This document shows positions 26,125-36,268 of a DNA stretch of 64,000 nucleotides, piece after piece. The stretch is taken from the NCBI GenBank assembly GCA_016793635.1, contig JAEUMD010000016.1, forward strand, positions 40,238 to 104,237. The letters run 5' to 3'. Origin of the DNA: Hyphomicrobiaceae bacterium. Lineage in GTDB: Bacteria; Pseudomonadota; Alphaproteobacteria; Rhizobiales; Hyphomicrobiaceae. Each line of letters begins with the position of its first letter. Position 1 is the first letter of the stretch. The notes under the pieces were generated by a model, which saw only the letters and a program-made list of their open reading frames with translations, searched no databases and was not told where the DNA came from. The position numbers and the translations under genes were made by a program.

Positions 26125-26141
26125 TCTGGAATGTTTCCAGA
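26125..26141. promoter_or_regulatory. Irr-box-like palindrome
   Basis: TCTGGAATGTTTCCAGA is a perfect 7-3-7 palindrome with the geometry and TnGAAnnnTTCnA core of the alphaproteobacterial Irr (iron control element) box. It lies about 135 bases before the Cys-rich gene at 26276 and 34 bases before a TTGACA (26175-26180) that could be a -35 hexamer. Irr control of this iron block is inferred. Confidence 0.55.
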
Positions 26142-26275
26142 TCGAAGATGGGCCAGTTGACGCACATTTTGGCGTTGACACGCCCCATGATCTGACAGTT
26201 TTCTGTACGAGATGCGTCGAGATGGACGCAGGTCCGATGTCGGGGCCTTGAACCCCTTCGATTGGAGAGCGAGAG

Positions 26276-26869
26276 ATGACCTTGAAGCGAGCTGGCCGCG
26301 GGCGCGGCCGTGCGACCGCGTCGATGCGCGGCGGAATTGAACGTTCCACATCATTGAGCGCCGAGGCGGTGTCTGCCTGCGCTACCTTCCGATCCGTCTC
26401 CGACTTCACGGATGCGACCAGGCCGGAGCAACTTGTCGGGCTCGGCTTTCGCGGTTGGATTTCCGGCTACCAGAGCGGCGACGTCGGCTGCTGGGAAAAG
26501 GTCTGGCGGCTTTACTCCGGCGAGTTCGGCGCGCGACGCGCGGAGGCGGCCGTCGCCGGTCTTTCGAACTTCGCGCGCTCGGTGAATGCCTGTTCGCGCC
26601 GGCGCGTCGAGGTCGGACCATTTGGTTCGACTTGCTTCTGCCGCGACGAGAGCCTGGCCATCTCGATGGTGGCGGCCTTCCAGCACAACACCTGCCCGGC
26701 GATGCGCGCCTGTGCGTTCGCTCTCGTCGAAAGCTCGATGCTGGACGAGGTGCTGCACCATGCCGGGAGTTTCGCGCTGACGATGCGCACGCTCGATGCC
26801 GTGATCCCGCCGGCCTGGATCGTCAATGCCAACGCATTCGTCGGCACGCCGGCGGCGTCACCGAACTGA
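26276..26869 (+). CDS. Cys-rich protein of unknown function in the iron block
   Basis: A 197-residue protein with seven cysteines (in SACATF, VGCWEK, NACSRR, STCFCRDE and NTCPAMRACAFA). The clustered C-F-C-R-D-E and C-x6-C arrangement suggests metal or Fe-S binding, or disulfides. There is no signal peptide; the first 25 residues are Arg-rich. Core: LVGLGFRGWISGYQSGD, then LYSGEFGARRAE. GGAGAGCGAGAG precedes the ATG. It is followed 11 bases later by a Bfd-like ferredoxin gene, so the two probably act together. I do not recognise the family. Confidence 0.8.
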   Translation: MTLKRAGRGRGRATASMRGGIERSTSLSAEAVSACATFRSVSDFTDATRPEQLVGLGFRGWISGYQSGDVGCWEKVWRLYSGEFGARRAEAAVAGLSNFARSVNACSRRRVEVGPFGSTCFCRDESLAISMVAAFQHNTCPAMRACAFALVESSMLDEVLHHAGSFALTMRTLDAVIPPAWIVNANAFVGTPAASPN

Positions 26870-26880
26870 GGGAGCTTTCC

Positions 26881-27219
26881 ATGCTGATCTGCTCCTGCGC
26901 CGTCATCTCCGACCACGACATCGAGCTTGCCCTGCTCGAGATCATGATCCAGGAGAACGCGCCTTTGCCGACGCCCGGCGTGATCTGGCGCCACTTGAGC
27001 AAGAAGATGAACTGTTGCGGCTGCGCTCCGCTCGCCGTCGATACGATTTACGCCAAGCTCGAGGCGCTGGAGGCGAAGGGGCTCTTGAGCCCATGTCTCT
27101 GTGCCACGGTGAAGAGCCGATGGCGGCGGATCGAGGAGGTTCGTGCGCGCCGCTCTGCGGTCGGGGGCGAACTCGCTCCTGCGCGTTTTGCCGAGATGGT
27201 CGAGCTTGACGTCGACTGA
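26881..27219 (+). CDS. Bfd-like [2Fe-2S] ferredoxin domain protein
   Basis: A 112-residue protein starting MLICSCAVISDHDIELAL. Cys4 and Cys6 plus Cys45 and Cys48 (in MNCCGCAP) give the C-x-C...C-x2-C layout of bacterioferritin-associated ferredoxin, which reduces and releases iron from bacterioferritin. It is longer than the usual 60-70 residues: an inserted helix lies between the cysteine pairs, and the tail carries another C-x-C (SPCLCATV) and many basic residues. GGGAG precedes the ATG. A bacterioferritin gene lies two genes downstream, supporting the role. Confidence 0.8.
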   Translation: MLICSCAVISDHDIELALLEIMIQENAPLPTPGVIWRHLSKKMNCCGCAPLAVDTIYAKLEALEAKGLLSPCLCATVKSRWRRIEEVRARRSAVGGELAPARFAEMVELDVD

Positions 27220-27545
27220 CCATCGATGGACCTCGCCGCAAGTGTCATGCGGCGAACCTGAACCCTTTCTGCTTAAGACACGATGATCGAGAACAGCGGT
27301 CGGCGACAGGCTGGCCGCCGCGGAATGATCGGTTGAGGTGGCGACGCTCCGCGTTTCCAACAAAGCCGTTGGCAGCCTAGAGCGCTGTGCGACCAGAGGG
27401 CACCGCGAGCGGTTCCCCTGTTCGGATGAAGGCGGTCTAGCACGACGTTTTTTAAGCATGCCTATCCGGCCGTTCATCGCCGTCGCGATTCCGTGCGGTC
27501 GGATGATGCTCTCGGCCGCGTGCGCTCGTGTCCCGGAGACCCTCC
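27220..27545 (+). other. Intergenic region, 326 bases
   Basis: Between the Bfd-like and DUF2325 genes. Short open frames exist but none has family features or a good start. A T-run with the preceding ACGACG near 27445 is not a convincing terminator. A promoter for the next gene may lie here. Confidence 0.35.
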
Positions 27546-28748
27546 ATGTGCAGCCTCCCACCGAAACGCTGGCCGCCATCGCCACGCCTGCCGCTCCTTG
27601 GCGCTACGCTTGCCGCTGAACCGGCCCATAAGCGCCGATACGAGCTATGGGAGGTTCCCGGCGGGCTGCAATGCTCGATCATCGGCACATGCCTCGCACA
27701 TCAGGATCTCGTACGGCTGACGCGGCGGCTACGACTCGCCATTGAGGACGGTGCGGCAGACTACGAGGTTCACGCATACTTCGTCCGTGAGGCTTCGCGC
27801 CCCGGCGAGGTTGCCCGCGTGTTGCAGAAGGAGCTGGACCGCCGCTTCGAAGGGCAGTTGCGCCGCGTCGGGCGTTTGAAAAGCGATGCCGAGTTGAGCG
27901 TGTTCTGGAAAGAAGCGTACGACAACGGCCGCATCGCCGGAGCCTACTGGGCGGTCATGACGTATTCGCATGTCTCGGAGGAGTTTCGTCAGAAGGCGTT
28001 CGGCGATGTTCACATGCTGAGCCATGTGCTCGGCAGGACGACGCATGCGGCGGCGGTCAAGGCTTCGGAGCTCGAGAGCCGTATCGAGGAGCTGGAAGCG
28101 AAGCTCGCCCGGCAGGCGGAGCGTCATGCGGAGGCGATCGCGGCGAGAGATCGCGAGATCACGCGATTGAGCGCGACACGGATGAATGTTGCGTGTTACA
28201 GTCAAGAAAACGCGCGAGCCGTACAATCGGTTGGCGTGACGGTCGCCGGGCGCCGCCATGTTGCACGTGAGCGGGCTCTCGTCTCGGCGCGCGAGCGGGC
28301 GCGGCACGCCGAGGCTGCGGTTGAGCGGTTAGAGGCGCAGCTGCGCCGTGTTGCGCGGACCTCGATTTCACGGCGTCGTCGAGCTCAGTCGGCGGCGGCG
28401 GACGCGGTGGGCGCGTGTCCGGGCGCGGAAGCGTGCCGTCTCGATGTGTCGCCGCGTCGCGTGCTCTATCTCGGCGGCCGGCCGAGCGCGATCGAGCGCC
28501 TGCGCGCGATCGCGGCGTCGGTCAATGCCGAGCTGCTCCATCACGACGGGGGCGTGGAACAGACGGCCGACCTGATCGACGGCTTCGTTACGAGGTGCGA
28601 TGTCGTGTTCTGCCCGATAGACTGCATCAGTCATGGTGCCTGCGAACGCGCGAAAGCCTTATGCCGCAAGTACGACAAGGCGTTCGTGCCGTTGCGCTCG
28701 TCGGGTGCCTCGACTTTCAAACGCGCCTTGCGCAGCGTGCAGCCATAG
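27546..28748 (+). CDS. DUF2325 domain protein
   Basis: A 400-residue protein. The C-terminal ~95 residues form a DUF2325 domain: RVLYLGGRPSAIERLRAI, ELLHHDGGVEQTADL, CDVVFCPIDCISHGACERAK and FVPLRSSGASTFKRAL. A long helical/coiled-coil region (about 170-300, ELESRIEELEAKLARQ and repeated Arg-rich heptads) precedes it, and the N-terminus is a separate helical domain. DUF2325 proteins are widespread next to bacterioferritin and iron genes in Proteobacteria but have no proven function. The ATG at 27546 has GGAG eight bases upstream; a GTG at 27528 is also in frame. Bacterioferritin follows 86 bases later. Confidence 0.85.
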   Translation: MCSLPPKRWPPSPRLPLLGATLAAEPAHKRRYELWEVPGGLQCSIIGTCLAHQDLVRLTRRLRLAIEDGAADYEVHAYFVREASRPGEVARVLQKELDRRFEGQLRRVGRLKSDAELSVFWKEAYDNGRIAGAYWAVMTYSHVSEEFRQKAFGDVHMLSHVLGRTTHAAAVKASELESRIEELEAKLARQAERHAEAIAARDREITRLSATRMNVACYSQENARAVQSVGVTVAGRRHVARERALVSARERARHAEAAVERLEAQLRRVARTSISRRRRAQSAAADAVGACPGAEACRLDVSPRRVLYLGGRPSAIERLRAIAASVNAELLHHDGGVEQTADLIDGFVTRCDVVFCPIDCISHGACERAKALCRKYDKAFVPLRSSGASTFKRALRSVQP

Positions 28749-28834
28749 CATGAGAGCGGGAAAGAGCTGTCCGTCCGGTCCCTCCGGGCGTTTCGGGACG
28801 AAACACGGTAAATCAACAGATCGAGGACTATGCA

Positions 28835-29320
28835 ATGAAGGGCGATGCCGAAGTCATCAGGATGCTCAACGAGGCGCTGAAGCTGGAGCTCGGCGCGGTC
28901 AACCAGTACTGGCTGCATTACCGTCTGTTGGAGGATTGGGGTTACGGCAAGCTCGCCAAGAAGGAGCGCGCTGAATCGATCGAAGAGATGCAGCACGCCG
29001 ACAAGATCATCGCGCGGATCATCTTCCTCGAAGGGCATCCCAACCTCCAGCACGTCGCTCCATTGATGATCGGGCAGAACGTCAAGGAGGTTCTCGAGTG
29101 TGATCTCAAGGGCGAATACGTCGCCAAGGATCACTACATGAAGGGGCGCTCGCTCTGTCGTGAAAAAGAGGACTACGTTTCGATGGAGCTGTTCCAGGAA
29201 TTGCTCGAGGACGAGGAGGGGCACATCGATTTCCTCGAGACGCAACTCGAGCTGCTCGGCAAGATCGGCGCTCAAAACTACGGCCAGCTCAACGCCCTTT
29301 CGGCGGACGAGGCCGAGTGA
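28835..29320 (+). CDS. bfr: Bacterioferritin
   Basis: A 161-residue protein close to canonical length. Ferroxidase residues are in place: Glu18, Glu51 and His54 in the N-terminal helices and the [10 protein letters not shown] pair in the fourth helix. Met52 (SIEEMQHAD) is the haem-binding methionine of true bacterioferritins. It stores iron as a 24-mer in the cytosol. GAGG precedes the ATG. It lies between the DUF2325 gene and the second imelysin gene, only seven bases before the latter. Confidence 0.97.
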   Translation: MKGDAEVIRMLNEALKLELGAVNQYWLHYRLLEDWGYGKLAKKERAESIEEMQHADKIIARIIFLEGHPNLQHVAPLMIGQNVKEVLECDLKGEYVAKDHYMKGRSLCREKEDYVSMELFQELLEDEEGHIDFLETQLELLGKIGAQNYGQLNALSADEAE

Positions 29321-29327
29321 CCGTGGC

Positions 29328-30509
29328 ATGAAGAGCCTTGCGTCCCTGCTGTCGGCGGCGTTCGTCGCCGCCGGCCTTCTCCTGCAATCGTTCACGGTCG
29401 AGGCCGGAGCGGTCGATGGCGCGACGAATGCGAGCAAGGTCGGCCGCGATCCGGCGGCCGCGAAATCGCAAACGCTGCCGGAGCGTCACGCTTCGACCGT
29501 CGAGAGCACGGTCGAGGCCTACGTGCTGTCGCGCTATACGGAGCTGAAGCTCTCGACGGGAATGCTCGCTCACGCCGTGCAGGCATGGTGCGCGTCGGAG
29601 CAGGCGTCGGCGCCGGAACCAGTGCGCGACGCCTACAAGTCGGTGGTCCGCGTCTGGGCGGGCGTCGACTATTATCGCTTCGGCCCGGCGCGCGATGCCA
29701 ACCGTCTCCAGCGCATCATGTTCTGGCCGGACCCGCGCGGCGTCATCCGCAAGCAGGTGAGCCGGGTTCTCGCCGCAAAGGACGAGAGCCTGTCGAGTGC
29801 GCCGTCGATCGCGACGCAATCCGCGGCATTGCAGGGGCTGCCGGCGCTGGAACAGTTGATCTTCGCGGAGCGCTCCGGTGAGACGGCCGACGACGCGCGC
29901 TATCGATGCCGGCTGGCTGCCGCCGTTGCCGGTAACGTGGCGCAGTTGTCGAATGAGATGGTCGAGGAATGGCAGAAGCCGGACGGCTGGCGCCATTTGA
30001 TGGAAAACCCGGGGGCTGAGAACTCCACATACAAGTCGGAGGTGGAGGCGGTCTCGGAACTCTACCGGGCGTTGCTCGCGGGGCTACAGATCGTCGCCGA
30101 GCAAGTGATGCCGCCATGGCTCAAGGCGGCGGAGAGCGGCAAGTCTTGGGGGGGGCTGCCGTTCGAGACGTCGGGGCTGACGACGGTCTATGTGGGCGCG
30201 TTGATCGAGTCTCTCGATGATCTCGGCCAGTCGCTGCATCTCGCGGAAGTCGCGCAGGTCATCGGCGCGTCGGCCAAGGATAAGGCGTGGATGGCGAGCT
30301 GGATCGCCAACGCCTTCGCCAGCATGGCGCGCGACATCCCGACGCTCGTGGAGCCGCGGGCGCGTGCAGGCGTGAAGTTTTCCGCCGGAGAATTGGAGGC
30401 GCTGCGCCGCGTGAAGTTCCACGCCAACGGCATGCGTCAGCTCATCGGCCGCGAGATTGCAGGCGCCGCCGGTGCGTCGATCGGATTCAACGAGCTCGAT
30501 GGAGACTGA
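29328..30509 (+). CDS. Second imelysin-family periplasmic protein
   Basis: A 393-residue protein with a signal peptide (MKSLASLLSAAFVAAGLLLQ, cleavage near VEAGA). It belongs to the shorter imelysin type that accompanies DUF1513 proteins: VRVWAGVDYYRFGPA, RIMFWPDP and GLPALEQLIF are characteristic. The classic GxHxxE is replaced by GLPALEQ, so metal binding differs from the imelysin at 23904. It follows bfr by seven bases and precedes the DUF1513 gene by three, forming one operon. Confidence 0.9.
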   Translation: MKSLASLLSAAFVAAGLLLQSFTVEAGAVDGATNASKVGRDPAAAKSQTLPERHASTVESTVEAYVLSRYTELKLSTGMLAHAVQAWCASEQASAPEPVRDAYKSVVRVWAGVDYYRFGPARDANRLQRIMFWPDPRGVIRKQVSRVLAAKDESLSSAPSIATQSAALQGLPALEQLIFAERSGETADDARYRCRLAAAVAGNVAQLSNEMVEEWQKPDGWRHLMENPGAENSTYKSEVEAVSELYRALLAGLQIVAEQVMPPWLKAAESGKSWGGLPFETSGLTTVYVGALIESLDDLGQSLHLAEVAQVIGASAKDKAWMASWIANAFASMARDIPTLVEPRARAGVKFSAGELEALRRVKFHANGMRQLIGREIAGAAGASIGFNELDGD

Positions 30510-30512
30510 TCG

Positions 30513-31637
30513 ATGGCTCTCAATCGGCGAATGGTTCTCACAGGGGTGGCATCGGCGTTGCTCCTGCCATCATTCCTGGCACAAACTTCCCGCGCCGGAG
30601 AAGAAATTGGACGGGGTGAAGCCCTGTTCGTCTCCTCCGCGCGTCGCGGCGATGGCAGCTATTGCGTCGTGATCGTATCCGCGTCCGGGCGGGTCGTGCG
30701 CGAGCTGGCATTGAACGACCGAGGTCACGACGTCGCTGTCTCGCCCGACGGCGCGCTTGCCGTCGCTTTCGCCCGGCGGCCAGGAACGTTCGCCGTTGCC
30801 TTTGACGTGCGCGGAGTTCGTCCCGCCGTGGTGTTCGAAACGCCGCCCGCGCGGCACTTCTACGGTCACGGCGTATTTTCGGCAGATGGGCGACTGCTCT
30901 ATGCGACTGAGAACGATTTCGAGCGGGACGGCCGCGGCGTGCTCGGCGTCTACGATGTCGCCGGCGGATTCCATCGCATCGGCGAGCTACCGTCGCATGG
31001 CCTCGGACCACACGACCTTCTACTGCTCGATGACGGGCGCACGATCTGCGTGGCGAACGGCGGCATCGAGACCCACCCCGACGCCGGCCGTTCCGAACTC
31101 AACTTGGACACGATGCGCCCCTCGCTCGTCTTCCTCGACAGTGTGACGGGTGACGTTGTCGCGGAGCATGTCTTGCCGCAAGAGCTCAACCGGCTTTCTT
31201 TACGCCACCTCTGCGCGGACGGCAGTGGCAAAGTGTGGTTTGGCGGGCAGTGGCAGGGGGCGGTTGCCTCCTCACCCGAGCTGATCGGTTCGGCAGGGCG
31301 CGACCGTCCGATTTCGTTGGTCGAAGGCGGAGAGACGTTGGGCGCGGGCCTCAAGGGGTATGTCGGCTCGGTCTCGGCGAGCAACGATGGCCGTATAATT
31401 GCGGCCTCCGCGCCGAAGGCGGGCGCCGTCGTGTTCATCGATCCGGCGACGGGTCGCGTGCTCGGGCAAAAGAGGCTGCGGGACGTCTGCGGCATCGCGC
31501 CGGCCAGTACCACGGAGATGGCGCTGTCCTCAGGCGACGGTGTCCTGATGGTCGGCGCGCCGCCATCGAGCGACGCCATGCATTCAGAGGTGCCCGGGCT
31601 CGCCTTCGACAATCACCTGCGGCGGCTTCGCGCCTGA
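30513..31637 (+). CDS. DUF1513 beta-propeller-like periplasmic protein
   Basis: A 374-residue protein with a twin-arginine-like start (NRRMVLTGVASALLLPSFLA) and repeated beta-blade motifs such as DVAVSPDGALAVAF, FSADGRLLYATEND, HGLGPHDLLLLDDGRTICVANGG and GSVSASNDGRIIAASAP. DUF1513 proteins end the imelysin-type iron operons of Proteobacteria; the function is unknown. ATG 30513 follows the imelysin stop closely. It converges on hupE across a 242-base gap with a GC hairpin. Confidence 0.92.
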   Translation: MALNRRMVLTGVASALLLPSFLAQTSRAGEEIGRGEALFVSSARRGDGSYCVVIVSASGRVVRELALNDRGHDVAVSPDGALAVAFARRPGTFAVAFDVRGVRPAVVFETPPARHFYGHGVFSADGRLLYATENDFERDGRGVLGVYDVAGGFHRIGELPSHGLGPHDLLLLDDGRTICVANGGIETHPDAGRSELNLDTMRPSLVFLDSVTGDVVAEHVLPQELNRLSLRHLCADGSGKVWFGGQWQGAVASSPELIGSAGRDRPISLVEGGETLGAGLKGYVGSVSASNDGRIIAASAPKAGAVVFIDPATGRVLGQKRLRDVCGIAPASTTEMALSSGDGVLMVGAPPSSDAMHSEVPGLAFDNHLRRLRA

Positions 31638-31715
31638 CCGAATTCGCGCCTGCCCGTAGCTGATTCAGCGACGCTCGCGGTCGTTCGCGCTCACAGCACC
31701 GTGGCTCTATCGCAG

Positions 31716-31740
31716 GCGCGGCGGCGCGCACGCGCCGCGC
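31716..31740. terminator. GC hairpin between convergent DUF1513 and hupE genes
   Basis: GCGCGGCG and CGCCGCGC form a perfect 8-bp stem with a 9-base loop. It has no T-run, so it is only a candidate terminator for the two convergent operons. Confidence 0.4.
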
Positions 31741-31879
31741 GGCAACGCGCTACCGGGCCATATTTGGATGTTTCGGGCGAATCCATTCGAACCGATTGTA
31801 TCGATAGCCAGCTTGGAAGGTTCCCAAGCCTTTGGTCGCCGCGCTGCGGGTGAGGCATGGCGGAATATCAGTCGTGATG

Positions 31880-32464
31880 TCAAACGCTCGCCATCGCGAC
31901 GCCAGCGGCCGATATGGCCACGCCCAATGCGCGAACGAGCGCGGGAGCGCGGGCGAGTAGCCTCCCCGCGACGATGCCGCTGGCGTGAAGCGCCGCCGTG
32001 GCGATGGCGAATCCGCCGACATAGGCCGCTACCCCTGTGCCGGTTGGAATTTCCAGCCCATGCGCCTGGCCGTGCGCGAGCGCGAACAGTGCCGCCACCG
32101 CGATGGATGCGGCGAGACCGAGATCGAGCTTCAGTGCGATGGCGCCGCCCAGAACGACCACCGATCCGACAATTACCGACTCGGTGCCGCCGGTTGCGAA
32201 ACCAGAATGCGCCGCGAGCGCTCCGACGACCATCGCTGCGACGAACGCCGCCGGCAGTGCGAAAAGCGCGCGGCCGCCAAGTTGTGCGGCCCAGATGCCG
32301 ACGGCCAGCATGGCGAAGAGATGATCGGCTCCGGCGAACGGGTGAACGATGCCATCGTGCAACGCGAAGGTGACGTTGTGTCCGGTATGGGCGAGCGCTT
32401 CAGTGCCGACCGTGCCCGTGGCGAGAGCGGCGGCGGTTGCGATCGTGAGCAGCTTCTTGCGCAT
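31880..32464 (-). CDS. hupE: HupE/UreJ-family nickel transporter
   Basis: A 194-residue protein with a cleavable signal (MRKKLLTIATAAALATGTVGTEALA), then six membrane segments. The signature HPFAGADHLFAMLAVGIWAAQLGG supplies the conserved His/Asp nickel ligands, and HGQAHGLEIPTG is the second family motif. It likely admits nickel for the hydrogenase encoded just upstream. The ATG at 32464 follows an AGGGGA. It lies 41 bases after isp2, as the last gene of the hydrogenase unit. Confidence 0.92.
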   Translation of the reverse strand: MRKKLLTIATAAALATGTVGTEALAHTGHNVTFALHDGIVHPFAGADHLFAMLAVGIWAAQLGGRALFALPAAFVAAMVVGALAAHSGFATGGTESVIVGSVVVLGGAIALKLDLGLAASIAVAALFALAHGQAHGLEIPTGTGVAAYVGGFAIATAALHASGIVAGRLLARAPALVRALGVAISAAGVAMASV

Positions 32465-32505
32465 GATGCGTTGATCCCCTGCGAATGTTGTCGATCGTCG
32501 CCCGA

Positions 32506-33786
32506 TCATTCGGCCGCGTCCGCGACCTTGTCCGCCGAGCCATCGTCGAGGTGGTCGGCGAGGATCTCGACGAGGCTGCCGAGTTCGTGCGGCCATTTGT
32601 GGAACGCCTTGCTGTCGTCCATCGTCAACCGGCAATTCGAGCACGACGAGACCAGCATGTTCGTGCCGGTCGCCGCCACCTGGTCCATCTTGATCTTGAA
32701 GACCTGATGGCGAACGTCGGCGGCACGCCCCATGGCCTGCACGCCACCGCCTCCGCCGCAGCACCAGTTGAAATTGCCGGTCGGTGTCATCTCCTTGAAG
32801 CCCGTGGCGAAGCCTTCGAGCAGGTAGCGCGCATCCTCGGTGGCACCACCACGGCGCGAGATCTGGCACGGGTCGTGGTAGGTGAACGCCTCCGGCATCG
32901 GCTTGAGGCGCAGTCGGCCCTGACGCTTTGCCTCGGCGAGATACTCCGTGATGTGGCGCACTTCGAAGGGAAGCTCGCGGCCGATGATGTTGGCGGCCGA
33001 CCAGCGCATCACACCGAAGGCATGGCCGCATTCGGGGATCACGACCGTCTTGGCGCCGACGTCCTCGGCTGCGTCGACGATGCGCGCGACCATGATCTTG
33101 GCGATGTCGGGTTTGCCGGAGAGATAGCCGAAGTTCGTCGATTCGTAGCCCTTGCTCGAGAACGTCCAGTTGACGCCGATGTGGTTCATCAGCTTCGCCA
33201 TCGCCACGATCGAGTCCGGGTATTTCATCGTCTCTATCGACGAAACGGTCAGCAGGACGTCGGCCTTCTTCTTGTCGAGAGGAATGTCGACCTCGTTCTC
33301 GTCGGCAAGCCACTCGATGCGGTCCTGGAGCTTCTGCGGCGTGAGGCCGAGCGGAGAGCCCTTGTCCCGCGAGTTGTCGGCTGCGGCCATCAGATCTTCG
33401 GGGCCGAGGCCGGCCGCCGCGAACGCCTGCCGCGATACGGCGACGATGGATGCGATGTCGATGCCCATGGGACAGACGATGGTGCAGCGGCCGCACATCG
33501 TGCAGGTGTCGAAGATGAGCTCTTCCCACTCGGCGAGGTCGGCCTCGGTGATCTTGCGGCCGAGCCCCAGCCACGACAGCGGCGAGCGCTGTGCCTTGTA
33601 CGCCTTCGCCATCGGCAGCAGTTTGTAAGCGGGTGTGTGCCGCGGATCACGTGTCACCTTGTAGAAGTGACAGGCGTGAGCGCACTGGCCACAGTGCAGA
33701 CACGACTCGACGTAGGTCGCGAGGTTTCCGCCCGTGACAGCGAGGAACTTGTCCACTGCGGCGGCGACGTTGACCGGCTTGCCCAT
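32506..33786 (-). CDS. isp2: Isp2, HdrD/DsrK-like Fe-S subunit of the Isp-type hydrogenase
   Basis: A 426-residue protein with two [4Fe-4S] motifs (Cys29/32/35/39 in CLHCGQCAHAC and Cys95/98/101/105 in CTMCGRCTIVC) and two CCG regions (ECGHAFGVMRW, FNWCCGGGGG, then SSCSNCRL). The layout matches DsrK and HdrD. In Isp-type hydrogenases it works with Isp1 to pass electrons from the periplasmic HydSL across or into the membrane. The gene lies after hydL, ten bases apart; in the usual hynS-isp1-isp2-hynL order it would precede it. Confidence 0.92.
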   Translation of the reverse strand: MGKPVNVAAAVDKFLAVTGGNLATYVESCLHCGQCAHACHFYKVTRDPRHTPAYKLLPMAKAYKAQRSPLSWLGLGRKITEADLAEWEELIFDTCTMCGRCTIVCPMGIDIASIVAVSRQAFAAAGLGPEDLMAAADNSRDKGSPLGLTPQKLQDRIEWLADENEVDIPLDKKKADVLLTVSSIETMKYPDSIVAMAKLMNHIGVNWTFSSKGYESTNFGYLSGKPDIAKIMVARIVDAAEDVGAKTVVIPECGHAFGVMRWSAANIIGRELPFEVRHITEYLAEAKRQGRLRLKPMPEAFTYHDPCQISRRGGATEDARYLLEGFATGFKEMTPTGNFNWCCGGGGGVQAMGRAADVRHQVFKIKMDQVAATGTNMLVSSCSNCRLTMDDSKAFHKWPHELGSLVEILADHLDDGSADKVADAAE

Positions 33787-33796
33787 CGTAATCCTC

Positions 33797-35545
<1,749 letters not shown>

Positions 35546-35606
35546 GGCTTCATCCCCTCGGGGTGGCGGTAGTCCTGAGTGTATCGGGTCGGATGTGCGC
35601 GTTGAT

Positions 35607-36266
35607 TCAGAGCTGGGCGCCGCGATGCGCCAGGTGCACGCCCGTGGTGCCGCGCGAGACGAACACGAGGAAGGCGTGCATGAGCTTGCCGAACGGGAAC
35701 CAGACGAGGAACGCCGCGACGGAGAGCAGATGGATGGCGAGCAGCGTCTCGTAACGTGCGCCGAGGTGGCTGATGGCGAGGAGGCCGGTGGCGACCGGCA
35801 GGAAGGTCATCGCCCAGGAGATATAGTCGTTCGCAGTCGAGATCAGCCGCAAGACGGGATCGTTGATACGGCGCGCCAGCGCCAGCAGCAGCGACGCGAA
35901 CGTGATGACCGAGACGCCGTTGATGATGTTGGTCGGGAGGCCCGGCCACGAGATGCCGAACAGGTCGCGCAGGAACAGAATGTGCGGGGTTCCGCCGAAC
36001 ACGATGATGGCGAGTCCGAGGTGGAAGATGTAGCCGTTGATGACCGAGAAGCGCGTCGCCTCCGCGAAGGCGCCTTGCGGCCACATGCGGCGCAGCACCT
36101 CACGACCCGAGGCGATGGCGGCCGTGGGCGCGCCCTCGCGCGCCTTTGAGCGATCCTGCATGCGCGGGAGGAGCAGCAGGGCGGCGAGGCGCCACGCGAC
36201 GCCGAACGCGAACACGATGAGGCCGACCTGGAGCGCCGGTCCACGTGCGAAATCGAGCAGATCCAT
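35607..36266 (-). CDS. isp1: Isp1, cytochrome b (NarI/DsrM-like) subunit of the hydrogenase
   Basis: A 219-residue membrane protein with about five helices and several helix histidines (YIFHLGLAI, TPHILF, ISHLGARYETLLAIHLL, KLMHAFLVF) for haem b. It anchors the hydrogenase and delivers electrons to quinone or Isp2. I chose ATG 36266 since GGAGG lies seven bases upstream; a GTG at 36272 overlaps the hydS stop but is too close to the same site. The gene resembles dsrM of the dsr cluster. Confidence 0.92.
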   Translation of the reverse strand: MDLLDFARGPALQVGLIVFAFGVAWRLAALLLLPRMQDRSKAREGAPTAAIASGREVLRRMWPQGAFAEATRFSVINGYIFHLGLAIIVFGGTPHILFLRDLFGISWPGLPTNIINGVSVITFASLLLALARRINDPVLRLISTANDYISWAMTFLPVATGLLAISHLGARYETLLAIHLLSVAAFLVWFPFGKLMHAFLVFVSRGTTGVHLAHRGAQL

Positions 36267-36268
36267 GG

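Noticed and set aside
27338-27619. Small plus-strand gene between the Bfd-like and DUF2325 genes
   Set aside because: It overlaps the DUF2325 start in another frame and has no supporting start signal or motif.
31880-33574. Long minus-strand frame joining hupE to sequence within isp2
   Set aside because: Only the last 194 codons match HupE; the upstream part is an out-of-frame reading of isp2, so a fusion is not supported.
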